DNA of 64,000 nucleotides from CAKAHY01 sp963522175. GTDB lineage: Bacteria; Bacillota; Clostridia; Lachnospirales; Lachnospiraceae. The notes beneath the pieces were generated by a model, which was not told where the DNA came from, made no database searches, and saw only the letters and a list, made by a program, of their open reading frames with translations. Of this stretch, positions 16,304-24,390 are shown piece after piece (position 1 is the stretch's first letter; the number at the start of each line of letters is the position of its first letter). Location: the NCBI GenBank assembly GCA_963522175.1, contig CAUQXC010000001.1, positions 310,001 to 374,000 on the forward strand, read 5' to 3'. The position numbers and the translations under genes are program-made.

Positions 16304-16981
16304 TTACTTTTTAAACCTGATATAAGGAGACAGCATTTCACCCAATCTCGGTAAAGACATAGTCTGGATATATGCTTTTCCCGGTCCTGTTACAACGGTA
16401 TCAAACATGCCCTCGCCTCCAAGGAACATATTCTTCAACCCCTTAACCATCCTTATATCGATAGAACAGGTCTCTTCCACAAGTGCAACCAAACCTGTAT
16501 CGCATACAACCTCTTCACCTGCGGAAAGCTGGTATTCTTTTACATATCCGTCAAGCTCCAAGAATACTGTTCCCGGTCCTGTTACCTTCTGCATTATAAA
16601 ACCTTCTCCTCCAAAGAAGCCCGCACCGATTTTTTTCTGGAAGAAAACTGAAAGCTGAACTTCCGATGTAGCGCAAAGGAATGCCGACTTTTGACATATT
16701 ATACTTTCTCCCGCTCTAAGCTCTTTAGCAATAATACTTCCTGCAAAGGATGAAGAAAAGCCTATCTCCGCCTGACCCTTAGCTGTGTAATGGCTCATAA
16801 AGAAGCTCTCACCGCTGAACATTCTTCCTATAGCTTTTCCTATTCCTCCCGTTGCCTTGGTTTCTGTTTCTATCGGACCTTTTGTCCATGTTCTTCCACC
16901 AACCTCACTAATAATAACTTCGCCCGGTTCCAGTTGCATAACAACTACAGGCAGGCTGTCGCCTTCGATTTGATAACGCAT
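16304..16981 (-). CDS. AIM24/TIGR00266 family protein
   Basis: The 225-residue protein is glycine-rich and all-beta in appearance. Landmarks are PGEVIISEVGGRTWTKGPI near the start, GGIGKAIGRMFSGESFFMSHY, FQKKIGAGFFGGEGFIMQK and MFLGGEGMFDTVVTGPG. These mark the AIM24 (TIGR00266) family. Members are cytosolic or membrane-associated and have no firm biochemical role in bacteria. They recur beside SPFH and stress genes. AAGGAGG lies before the ATG. It is the last of four co-directional genes with SPFH, zinc-ribbon and TPM proteins, and the strong hairpin at 16184-16227 ends the unit. A role with the SPFH protein in membrane organisation is inferred from context. Confidence 0.9.
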   Translation of the reverse strand: MRYQIEGDSLPVVVMQLEPGEVIISEVGGRTWTKGPIETETKATGGIGKAIGRMFSGESFFMSHYTAKGQAEIGFSSSFAGSIIAKELRAGESIICQKSAFLCATSEVQLSVFFQKKIGAGFFGGEGFIMQKVTGPGTVFLELDGYVKEYQLSAGEEVVCDTGLVALVEETCSIDIRMVKGLKNMFLGGEGMFDTVVTGPGKAYIQTMSLPRLGEMLSPYIRFKK

Positions 16982-17085
16982 AATAGTCCTCCTTCATTTT
17001 ATAGCCCTTTAGGCATTATTTATAATTATATTATATTGCGAATATCTTTTATCCGCAATACTTTTTACATCTAACGGTATCTTTA

Positions 17086-17919
17086 CTAAAATCTTCCGCT
17101 TGCTCCTCCATGTCTTCCTCCACCGCTTCGTATCCTTATACTCGAACCACCGGAGCTGCTTCTTCCCCCGCTGCTTCTATAGCCTGAACTGCTCGATCTT
17201 CTTTTCATCCTTTGAGTCCTTGTATACAAGAAGGTTTCATTTTGCTTTGTAAGATTAAAGCTGTTGGCTCTTACATAATCCTTTGCGGACTTTTGCTCTC
17301 TGACACTTTTAAGCTCCGCTTCCAATATTCCCACAAAAATATGTGATATTAAAACAGCGATAGCCGCACTTATCAGAATCCACATCGGTCCCAAGGGTTT
17401 AACCGGTAAAGTCGATGCATTAAACGACTTACCCGATTGCGCCTGCATAACAATCGCACTTCCGGTATCCACATAAATATTAAATGCTTTGGTATAATTT
17501 TCATTTGAAAGGCTTCCAAGAAACTGCTCCGCCAGATATGTCAATGCTTCCGCTGTAAAAGCTTTGTTTCCGAAGCCTGTTGTTGAAATAGCCCACTCTC
17601 TGTCATAAACAGCAACCAAGAACAGAGCTCCGTCTTTTTCTTCTCCGTAACCATAGCCGTAATCATCATATATCCTGTCGGCTACCGAATTTACCTCCTT
17701 TTCATTGAGGCTCCTCTCGGTAACAACAACAAAATCAAACTGAAGCTTTTCACTTATACTGTCAAGCTTTTTTAAAAGTACACTTTCCTCATAGTCATTC
17801 AAAAGATCTGCTCTGTCCATAAGGCGCGGCCTACTCGCTCCGAAAGAAGTTATTGTAAATGAGGTTCCGATAAACAAAGCGAATATACAAACTAATATAG
17901 ATGTAATAATCTTTTTCAT
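17086..17919 (-). CDS. TPM-domain membrane protein (YdjH-like)
   Basis: This 277-residue protein has a signal peptide or N-terminal anchor (1-26, ending near SFGA). A TPM domain of about 130 residues follows (RLMDRADLLNDYEESVLLKKL, then GYGEEKDGALFLVAVYDREWAIST). A transmembrane helix at about 180-202 comes next. The C-terminal tail is Ser/Gly/Arg-rich with repeated RSSSSG-type motifs, as in many TPM proteins. I chose the ATG at 17919 since it gives the signal peptide and has GGGAG about 10 nt upstream; the longer frame would overlap the previous gene. In Bacillus subtilis, YdjH is a TPM protein that works with YdjG and the SPFH protein YdjI (established knowledge from memory). The same trio occurs here. 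Confidence 0.88.
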   Translation of the reverse strand: MKKIITSILVCIFALFIGTSFTITSFGASRPRLMDRADLLNDYEESVLLKKLDSISEKLQFDFVVVTERSLNEKEVNSVADRIYDDYGYGYGEEKDGALFLVAVYDREWAISTTGFGNKAFTAEALTYLAEQFLGSLSNENYTKAFNIYVDTGSAIVMQAQSGKSFNASTLPVKPLGPMWILISAAIAVLISHIFVGILEAELKSVREQKSAKDYVRANSFNLTKQNETFLYTRTQRMKRRSSSSGYRSSGGRSSSGGSSIRIRSGGGRHGGASGRF

Positions 17920-17935
17920 AATCTTATTTCTCCCT

Positions 17936-19030
17936 CTACAATACTCCTGCAAAACGAAGCCCCCACATTATTCCGTATACAAGTACAAAAGTTCCTATTG
18001 CTGTAGTAAGTCTGTATTTCAATTCCGCCCCCTTATCTACAGGCAGATCACCTACAAACTTCCCCGTTTGTCCGTTCATTGCAAATGTATAAGTATTGCC
18101 CTTCCACTTTGTATTGAGAATCCACACCGGCAACAAAGCATATTCCGCCTTCGACTTTGAAAGGCTTATATTTGTACCTTCGGTTTCTACGGTATGAAAT
18201 GATTCCACCGTTTTCGCAAAAGCTTCCACCATGCTCGTCCTTATACGCTCATTTGCACGTACTATACTTTCATCCATGCTTACATCGTATTTATCAGCCA
18301 AATATCCCGCAAGATAAGCGGTATTAAAATCCACAGCCTCATTTATATCGTAAGGCTCTATAGATTCCATCAAATCATCAGCCATCTTTTTCGAGCCGTC
18401 CACAGGAACATTGTCAAAACCCATGCTTCCCTCTCTTTCGACCATGTAGTAGTCTGTATAGGTATAGTGATAGCTGCTGTCGCTTGTTGTTCTGCGTCTT
18501 GTTGCCTTATATTTCATTCCGGCATCCACATCCGCATGGAACAGCCAAAACGGAACGTATATACCCTTAATCTCATCAATATGGTTTTCATCTTTAAATA
18601 CTTTAGGTAAAAGACGTTTTCCCATAACATGCCTTTTAAGCCCTTCTTTTGCCGCATTTTTATCAAGCTTAAAAGGTATAATACGGTCGGGTCTGAGTTC
18701 CCCCGATAACTGTCCCGTCATAACGACAGGATTGTTACAATACGGACATGAGGTAGCCGCCATACTGTCATCTCCGACAATCTCCCCGCCGCAGGACTTA
18801 CAGGTATACACCCTCAGTCTGTCAGCCTCACCTTCCGTCCATTCACTTCCGGCTGTACTCTCCCAAGTCATATTGCTTGAACTTCCGGAATTTAAAGTCC
18901 TTTGATATTCTTCCAGCGCCTGAGGTTCAAATTCGGTATCGCAAAAACTGCATTTCACTTTTTGAAGATTGGAATCGAATTCTACCGAACCGCCACAATT
19001 CGGACATTTATATTCTTGCATCTCCGACAA
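17936..19030 (-). CDS. Double zinc-ribbon membrane protein (YdjG-like)
   Basis: This 364-residue protein has two zinc ribbons at the N-terminus: CPNCGG...CSFCDTEFE (about 8-35) and CKSCGG...CPYCNNPVV (about 76-100). A central domain follows, with IIPFKLDKNAAKEGLKRH, then GIYVPFWLFHADVDAGMKYKATRRR and ALLPVWILNTKWKG. A C-terminal TM helix covers about 338-360. This layout is that of the YdjG/TFIIB-type zinc-ribbon proteins that sit with SPFH genes. The start is a TTG at 19030 with GGGGGTG 7 nt upstream; the in-frame ATG 9 bp later has no spaced ribosome site. It begins 14 bp after the SPFH stop and precedes the TPM gene. A scaffold or membrane-recruiting role is inference. Confidence 0.87.
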   Translation of the reverse strand: MSEMQEYKCPNCGGSVEFDSNLQKVKCSFCDTEFEPQALEEYQRTLNSGSSSNMTWESTAGSEWTEGEADRLRVYTCKSCGGEIVGDDSMAATSCPYCNNPVVMTGQLSGELRPDRIIPFKLDKNAAKEGLKRHVMGKRLLPKVFKDENHIDEIKGIYVPFWLFHADVDAGMKYKATRRRTTSDSSYHYTYTDYYMVEREGSMGFDNVPVDGSKKMADDLMESIEPYDINEAVDFNTAYLAGYLADKYDVSMDESIVRANERIRTSMVEAFAKTVESFHTVETEGTNISLSKSKAEYALLPVWILNTKWKGNTYTFAMNGQTGKFVGDLPVDKGAELKYRLTTAIGTFVLVYGIMWGLRFAGVL

Positions 19031-19044
19031 AGCTTTTCACCCCC

Positions 19045-20364
19045 TTATGCCATATCCTTATCATCAAAAGGATCTCCGCACTCCGGACAGAATTTAGGCG
19101 GATGATGCGGGTCGGCAGGTTGCCATCCGCACTTATCGCAACGGTAAAGAGGTGCCCCTTCAGGCTTTTTAGAACCGCAATTTTGGCAGAACTTACCTTG
19201 GTTAAGCTGACCGCAAGTACAGGTCCATCCTCCCGCCTGCGCCTGCTGAGCTTGCATTTGTTGCTGTGGCTGTCCGCCATAGCCCGGCTGCATCTGCTGT
19301 TGTTGCATCTGCTGCATCTGCTGTTGTTGCATCTGCTGTTGTTGCTGTACTCCCGCATTGTAGAAGCCTTGTGCCGCATTGAAGCCGCCTCCGCCTCCGT
19401 TCATAGCCATACCCATACCTACAAAACCGTTCATAGCTCCGTTAGGATTGTTTGCCGCTCCCTCCATCGCATTTGCGGTCGCATCGGTCATACGTCCCGC
19501 CATCATGAAAGGATTGCTGCCCATAGTTGCGGCATCCTCCATCTGATTGATTTTCTTCATATCCTCTTCCGTAAGAGTGATAGGGTTCATAGCTATAGCC
19601 TGTACCGTAATACCTCTGCGTTCCGCCCATTCGACCTTTAAAGCATCATTCATAGCCTGCTTTAATTCTCTCGTATGAGCCGGTATCTGAGCCGGTCTCA
19701 GCTGCAATTCCGATAAAGCTGCGAATGCAGGCTGTAAAGCATCCAAAAATTCGGTCTTTAATTGATTGTCAATATCACTTCTTCTGTATTCTCTTTCCAC
19801 ATTTCCGCATACTCTCGTATAGAAAAGTATAGGGTCGGATATTCTGTAGGAATACACTCCGTTACATCTTACCTGAACGGTTCTTCTCATTCCGATTTCT
19901 TTATTTACCACATCAAACATAAGCGGATTCGGTGTTCCGAATTTATTATCCATTATCTCTTTGGTATTAAAGTAATATACTCTCTGGTCCTTTGCGGTAT
20001 CTCCTCCAAAAGTGAAACGTTTTACAAATGTTGAAAAGCTCGCTTTTATACTTTCCCCCAGATTTCCGGCAAAAATACTCGGCTCTGTCGAGCTGTCGTA
20101 TCTGAATTCGCCTGTTTCCGCACAAACTTCAACTATTTTACCCTGCTCGACAATAATCATACACTGTCCGTCAGCTACCGCAATTATGGAGCCGTTGCTG
20201 ATAATATTGTCACTGCCTTTGGTATTTGAAGAACGTCCTCCCATACGTTTACTCCCTTTAGCCACAAGTACATCGTTTTCCAGTGATTCACAGTAAAAGA
20301 ACTCTCTCCACTGATCTGCCAAAACTCCCTGTGCCGCTCCCAAAGCCGCCTTAATTAATCCCAT
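19045..20364 (-). CDS. SPFH/flotillin-like protein with Q/M-rich linker and two C-terminal zinc ribbons (YdjI-like)
   Basis: The 439-residue protein has an SPFH (virion-core-like) domain at about 20-265, including REFFYCESLENDVLVAKGSKR and the later PAQIPAHTRELKQAMNDALK and WAERRGITVQAIAMNPITL. A Met/Ala/Gly-rich helix region follows. A Gln/Met-rich tract at about 335-375 comes from 15-bp repeats. Two zinc ribbons end the protein: CTCGQLNQGKFCQNCG and CDKCGW...FCPECGD. There is no transmembrane helix. The order SPFH, double zinc-ribbon protein, TPM protein matches ydjI, ydjG, ydjH of the sigma-W membrane-stress regulon of Bacillus, but no pspA is present. It is the first gene of the cluster; AAGGAAGAGG precedes the ATG. 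Confidence 0.9.
   Translation of the reverse strand: MGLIKAALGAAQGVLADQWREFFYCESLENDVLVAKGSKRMGGRSSNTKGSDNIISNGSIIAVADGQCMIIVEQGKIVEVCAETGEFRYDSSTEPSIFAGNLGESIKASFSTFVKRFTFGGDTAKDQRVYYFNTKEIMDNKFGTPNPLMFDVVNKEIGMRRTVQVRCNGVYSYRISDPILFYTRVCGNVEREYRRSDIDNQLKTEFLDALQPAFAALSELQLRPAQIPAHTRELKQAMNDALKVEWAERRGITVQAIAMNPITLTEEDMKKINQMEDAATMGSNPFMMAGRMTDATANAMEGAANNPNGAMNGFVGMGMAMNGGGGGFNAAQGFYNAGVQQQQQMQQQQMQQMQQQQMQPGYGGQPQQQMQAQQAQAGGWTCTCGQLNQGKFCQNCGSKKPEGAPLYRCDKCGWQPADPHHPPKFCPECGDPFDDKDMA
19291..19347 (-). repeat. 15-bp in-frame repeats encoding QQQQM
   Basis: Units of catctgctgttgttg (plus strand) occur at 19291-19305, 19315-19329 and 19330-19344, with a 9-bp partial unit at 19306-19314. They encode Gln/Met runs in the SPFH protein. 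Unit changes of 9 or 15 bp would keep the frame. Confidence 0.9.
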
Positions 20365-20453
20365 GATAACCTCTTCCTTTCAAATTTATTCTGTTAAATT
20401 CATTGTAAGCCTTTTATCAAATGAACGCCGAAAACCTCCCGAAATTAGGGATC

Positions 20454-22214
20454 TTATCCGGCAAATAACATACCTTCAAATAACTCATCTATACGCTCAC
20501 CATCGACGCTTCTTTCCCAATCCTCTTTATCTAAATCGACAGTTATCCTGTAACACGGTCCTTTATAATCCTTAAGTGACTTATCCTTAAGATTATAACC
20601 CATTCCGTAATCGCCCCACGTTTCTTTTTCAACATCTTTCTCATCTATAATTCTGACATCAACAAAGCTTTGGGTATCACTGTAAATAAACAATAAATAC
20701 GAGTCGCTCGGTATAGTAGCTTCCTGTTTAACATTTCCTTTTTCATCAACTTCTTCACAAGAAATATCTTTTAAACAATGTATAATCTGATCGCTTGTAA
20801 CTCTATAGCGTTCTTCCTTTGCTTCCGGAACGGCATTTTTTCCTATACGCCATTCTTTGCTTCCCGAAAATGTACTCAGTACCTCACCGCGTGTTTCTCC
20901 TATAAAGGACTCCGTATCGGTTAAAGCCGGTCTCAAACTTGTATAAATATATTCGTTATCCTTTTGCACCGCTTCGGAACCTCCATAAGGCAATCTGATA
21001 TCGTAGATATCATCCGTCATACTGTAATTCATGGCGTCAAGATCCACTCTTGAAAGAACTTCCGAATCATTATCCTGTCCTAAGAATAAATACATATAAT
21101 ACTTACCGTCTTTTCTTATAAGATATGCCGAACCGCCGTAACCGTAGGCTCTTACACTTTCTTCTCCTACAAAAACTTCTAAACCCGTATTATAGATATC
21201 GTTATCCTCATATACCTTCTCATATATACCCTGTACGTGTACAGGCTCTCTTTCTCCATCACCGTCCGTATCCAAGCTCATAAACATATTTCCCACCATC
21301 ACAGGGAAAATATAATCTTCTTCTTTGTTTACATACCTATCATTAAACATTTTATCGGCTTCGTCAAAATATACGCTAATAATTTGAGAGCCTGCACTGT
21401 ACGGTCCTAAAATATAGGTATTAAAATATACGCTGACACCTTCCGCATTAACCGTCCAAACAAGATCCTTATAATCGCCGCCCTCCAACTCTTTTGCATA
21501 CGTTGAAGGTTTTTCCAAATTATCATAAGGATATTCCTCATCCACCTTTTCATCCAGTATTTCAAAAAAGGCTTTTGTATCTTTTACAACATCTGTAAAC
21601 TTAAGCTCCTTACCTGTACCCGTATCATAATTACAAGAACTGTAAGCATATCCCGGATGCACTCCGCCGTAGTCCATCGTTCTTAAGCTTACTACACTTA
21701 CTATACTTTTATCCGCCCTTATTACATAAGCCTCGGTCTCATCGGTCAACATTCCTTTTTTAGAAAAATAGTCCGGTTGATCGCTTCTTATTTCCTCCAC
21801 GTATTGCTCCAGCTCTTGACGTGCATCGGCGGTAATTTTGTCGACTTCCTCATTATATTTATCAAACGCCTCGGCAAGAGGTTTGAATTCTTCCGAATCA
21901 TTGTCTAAATGCAAGTGAAAGCTTGTCAGTTTATACAGATAGTCATAATCGGCATCATCTTCACTCTCTTTATCATCATGTATCAATTCCGTTATATCTA
22001 AAGAAACATGCGGCTTTTCGGATACCTCTTTTTGCTCTTTTTCCTCAGTTTCTTTTTTCTTATCTTTGTCTTTTTTACTTTTTTTCTTAGTTTCCTTTTT
22101 GCCGCTTTCCTCAGTTTTCGTTTCATCCTCGCTATTCGATTTATTGCAGGCAACAAACACAAACATAAGTAAACATATAAAAAACACTGTTAATAAGCTT
22201 CTTTTATATCTCAT
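20454..22214 (-). CDS. RsiV-like (DUF3298/DUF4163-type) lipoprotein, copy 2
   Basis: This 586-residue lipoprotein is a paralogue of the 14396-16132 product with the same layout. The signal peptide ends in FVAC with lipid Cys23. A long Lys/Glu/Asp-rich spacer (KKKSKKDKDKKKETEEKE-like) follows, then the RsiV-like region (SCNYDTGTGKELKFTDVVKD, VSVYFNTYILGPYSAG), the Asp loop DTDGDGEREPVHV, and a matching C-terminal domain ending in LFEGMLFAG. Copy 1 ends in IFEGINFAG. The ATG at 22214 has GGAGG 6 nt upstream; the longer frame is ignored. It lies 89 bp before the SPFH gene on the same strand and could be co-transcribed with it. RsiV binds lysozyme through this type of fold; whether these lipoproteins do is unknown. 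Confidence 0.8.
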   Translation of the reverse strand: MRYKRSLLTVFFICLLMFVFVACNKSNSEDETKTEESGKKETKKKSKKDKDKKKETEEKEQKEVSEKPHVSLDITELIHDDKESEDDADYDYLYKLTSFHLHLDNDSEEFKPLAEAFDKYNEEVDKITADARQELEQYVEEIRSDQPDYFSKKGMLTDETEAYVIRADKSIVSVVSLRTMDYGGVHPGYAYSSCNYDTGTGKELKFTDVVKDTKAFFEILDEKVDEEYPYDNLEKPSTYAKELEGGDYKDLVWTVNAEGVSVYFNTYILGPYSAGSQIISVYFDEADKMFNDRYVNKEEDYIFPVMVGNMFMSLDTDGDGEREPVHVQGIYEKVYEDNDIYNTGLEVFVGEESVRAYGYGGSAYLIRKDGKYYMYLFLGQDNDSEVLSRVDLDAMNYSMTDDIYDIRLPYGGSEAVQKDNEYIYTSLRPALTDTESFIGETRGEVLSTFSGSKEWRIGKNAVPEAKEERYRVTSDQIIHCLKDISCEEVDEKGNVKQEATIPSDSYLLFIYSDTQSFVDVRIIDEKDVEKETWGDYGMGYNLKDKSLKDYKGPCYRITVDLDKEDWERSVDGERIDELFEGMLFAG

Positions 22215-22329
22215 ATTTTCCTCCTTGAACTTTACAAAATAAAAATTTAAAGGTACTTTCGTTTGTGTCATAATAAGCTTTGAGGTTGTTTTTGTCCCCC
22301 GTAAAACCACCCTTTTTGCGGGGATTTTC

Positions 22330-22356
22330 CCAATATTATCCGATGGATAATATTGG
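22330..22356 (-). terminator. 12-bp perfect hairpin after the LuxR-type gene
   Basis: CCAATATTATCC and GGATAATATTGG pair over 12 bp with a 3-nt loop, two bases after the stop codon. No T-run follows on the minus strand. A second, less perfect hairpin (CCCCG...CGGGG, about 22295-22322) lies next to it. Termination is the simplest reading, but an RNA-stability or regulatory role is possible. Confidence 0.45.
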
Positions 22357-22358
22357 TT

Positions 22359-23738
22359 TTAGTCCTCCTCTGCACTGTTGTTTTCCATTAAGGTACAATA
22401 CCTGAGCATAAGCTTGAGAGAATTCACCGATAACTTGCTGTAAATGTTCTGATTATGATATCTGAGAGTGCTTTCTTTTATATTTGCTATTTCCAAAATT
22501 TCTTTCGCACTATAGCCTTCTCTGTATAAGTCAAATATCTTTTTTTCCGTTTTTGTAAGTGCATTGATTCCTTCTATAAAGCTTTGGAAATTTTCCGGAT
22601 CTATTTCTTTTTTTCTGTCATATTCAAGGCGCTTAATCTCCTGCTTTAAAACACTGATTTTTTCATTATGCACCTTTTCCTTTTTTTCATTCTCCTCTTT
22701 CAAAAAGGTATGAAGCTCCTCAAGCTCCGTCGGCAACTTGACACCGTCCTCTTTTATGCGGGTATTTTTAAGCTTTTCTACGCTTGAAGCTAAGCCTCCG
22801 GCATACTTTTTACTCAAAAAAAATGAAACTGCCGTCACAAGAATAAGCATAAAAATAAACTGTGCCGTTATTTTTGCAATATTATCATAAACTTCCGACT
22901 CATATTCTTCTTTAGTTGTCATCACGTATAATCTTAAGGGCTCGGCTTTATCAAATAAAATAATATCCTTTGATATGCCCACGCAGTCAATACCCTCTCC
23001 CTTATACTCATAGAGGTTTTTTGTGATTTCTTTTTCTCTAAAACTCAGCTTTGCGGTATTGTAAGCTTTACCGCTACCGCTTAAGCTCATTCCGAAGGCT
23101 GTATTACGCTCTGCCGCTGACGGCTCCGAAAACAATAAAGTCGTAAATTCTTTTAAGTCTGTATTCTCAGTATACTTATCCTCAAAAAAAGCTTCATCTA
23201 TTTCATATACGCAGATACCGTACAGCTCTCCCCTGCTTCCATAAATCTTTCTGAGAAAATAAAGCTTCCTGTCCGATAATGTGAGGAGTTTGTTTCTGTC
23301 TCCCGCTTTAAATCCGGCAAAAAGTTCATTATTTTCATAGCTGCCGTCAAGAGCAACAACAAAACCGGAGCTGAGAGCCGATGATATTTCTAAAGTACCG
23401 ATTCCGGAAAGCTTACTCTTAAGTTCATCCATATACTCTTTAGATGTCTTGAGATCATCGAAGCTTAAATCCTTACTTTCAAGGTATTCTTCCACAAGCC
23501 CTCTTGACTCCTTAACCATGTCGTCACTCATAGCCGAAAGCAAGTCAAAATGTAAGCTTAAACGTAAGCTATATATATCCGCCAAAGATTTTACCGAGTT
23601 TATTGTATTCGTTCCCTCACTTTTTAAAGCCCCAATAAAAAATAAGCTCAAAAATGACAGGGTCAAAGTCAAACCCGCCAATCCGAGCATATAAAAAAAT
23701 AATTTTTTATTTAGAGATTTTAGAGAAAACAATTTCAT
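22359..23738 (-). CDS. Membrane-tethered LuxR-type transcription regulator
   Basis: This 459-residue protein has TM1 at about 14-34 and an external sensor region of about 250 residues that looks like a four-helix/Cache-type domain. TM2 lies at about 288-308 (AQFIFMLILVTAVSFFLS). A highly charged coiled coil runs from 325 to 385 (EENEKKEKVHNEKISVLKQE). A C-terminal LuxR/GerE helix-turn-helix (about 395-450) contains LTKTEKKIFDLYREGYSAKEI and STLRYHNQNIYSKL. It therefore looks like a one-component sensor that binds DNA while anchored in the membrane. No kinase or receiver domain is present. It stands alone, upstream of the lipoprotein/SPFH cluster on the same strand. A TATAAT box lies about 60 bp before the ATG. 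Targets are unknown. Confidence 0.82.
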   Translation of the reverse strand: MKLFSLKSLNKKLFFYMLGLAGLTLTLSFLSLFFIGALKSEGTNTINSVKSLADIYSLRLSLHFDLLSAMSDDMVKESRGLVEEYLESKDLSFDDLKTSKEYMDELKSKLSGIGTLEISSALSSGFVVALDGSYENNELFAGFKAGDRNKLLTLSDRKLYFLRKIYGSRGELYGICVYEIDEAFFEDKYTENTDLKEFTTLLFSEPSAAERNTAFGMSLSGSGKAYNTAKLSFREKEITKNLYEYKGEGIDCVGISKDIILFDKAEPLRLYVMTTKEEYESEVYDNIAKITAQFIFMLILVTAVSFFLSKKYAGGLASSVEKLKNTRIKEDGVKLPTELEELHTFLKEENEKKEKVHNEKISVLKQEIKRLEYDRKKEIDPENFQSFIEGINALTKTEKKIFDLYREGYSAKEILEIANIKESTLRYHNQNIYSKLSVNSLKLMLRYCTLMENNSAEED

Positions 23739-23840
23739 AATACTTCCTCACTTACTGAAGATACCTATTTTGATTTAATTATACCGCTTAGAAGATATTT
23801 TTTCCACAAGTTTTACAAAAGCTCTCTGCAAAATATATTT

Positions 23841-24389
23841 TCAGACTTTTTGCCTTGCCATATTTGAGTTTTGGTATTTTTTATCATCCGTGACTTCCCT
23901 GCCGAGGCAGCTCGGAGCTGTAAAACTCCTTGCAAGCTCAATATTGTCAAACTCTATTTCCGCCAATATAAGCCCTGCAAGATCTCCTTCAAAAATATCA
24001 GTTTCGACAAATAAATCAGCATATTCGGCTCTATAAGTTCTGATATAACTTTTTATTTCTTCCTTTTTGCTACCGTCAGTGCAGTCTGTTTCAAGATACT
24101 TTTCAAGAAACTCAATAAGCTTAAGCTTATATCTTTTCTTTTTTATATATGTACCTTCAACCTTCCTGCTTAAGTTTGAAAATTCTCTTTCATCTATATC
24201 TATATTGTATTCTTTCCTGCATAAAAGTCCCGATGACTTATATGTGAGTATATAACTGTCGTCCGCCTTTCTTATCCGTATTACAGGGTCAAAGCTTATA
24301 TAAGCCTGCTCTATCTCGCAAGGCTTATATAAGCTTAAAAAACTGTAAAATCCGGGTAATAAGAACTTTTTTTCTATTTCAAGTCCCAT
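23841..24389 (-). CDS. CYTH domain (triphosphate tunnel) protein
   Basis: This 182-residue protein begins with the CYTH signature GLEIEKKFLL (ExExK motif). Basic and acidic strands follow, such as PVIRIRKADDSYILTYKSSG and RKEYNIDIDEREFSN, and near the end LAEIEFDNIELARSF. CYTH enzymes form a beta tunnel that hydrolyses triphosphates or polyphosphate with a divalent metal; some bacterial ones are inorganic tripolyphosphatases. I chose the ATG at 24389, next to the conserved motif. It lies right after the HtpG stop, with no clear ribosome site, so it may be translated by coupling. A longer frame starting 27 bp earlier inside htpG is less likely. The exact substrate is unknown. Confidence 0.82.
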   Translation of the reverse strand: MGLEIEKKFLLPGFYSFLSLYKPCEIEQAYISFDPVIRIRKADDSYILTYKSSGLLCRKEYNIDIDEREFSNLSRKVEGTYIKKKRYKLKLIEFLEKYLETDCTDGSKKEEIKSYIRTYRAEYADLFVETDIFEGDLAGLILAEIEFDNIELARSFTAPSCLGREVTDDKKYQNSNMARQKV

Positions 24390-24390
24390 A

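Noticed and set aside
19291..19347. Short repeats as a CRISPR array
   Set aside because: Units of 9-15 bp with no spacers lie inside a coding region, and no cas genes are present. They are coding repeats.
18877..19641. A 254-residue plus-strand frame rich in Leu and His
   Set aside because: It is the antisense of the SPFH gene and its Gln-codon repeats; no ribosome site, and the coding signal is on the minus strand.
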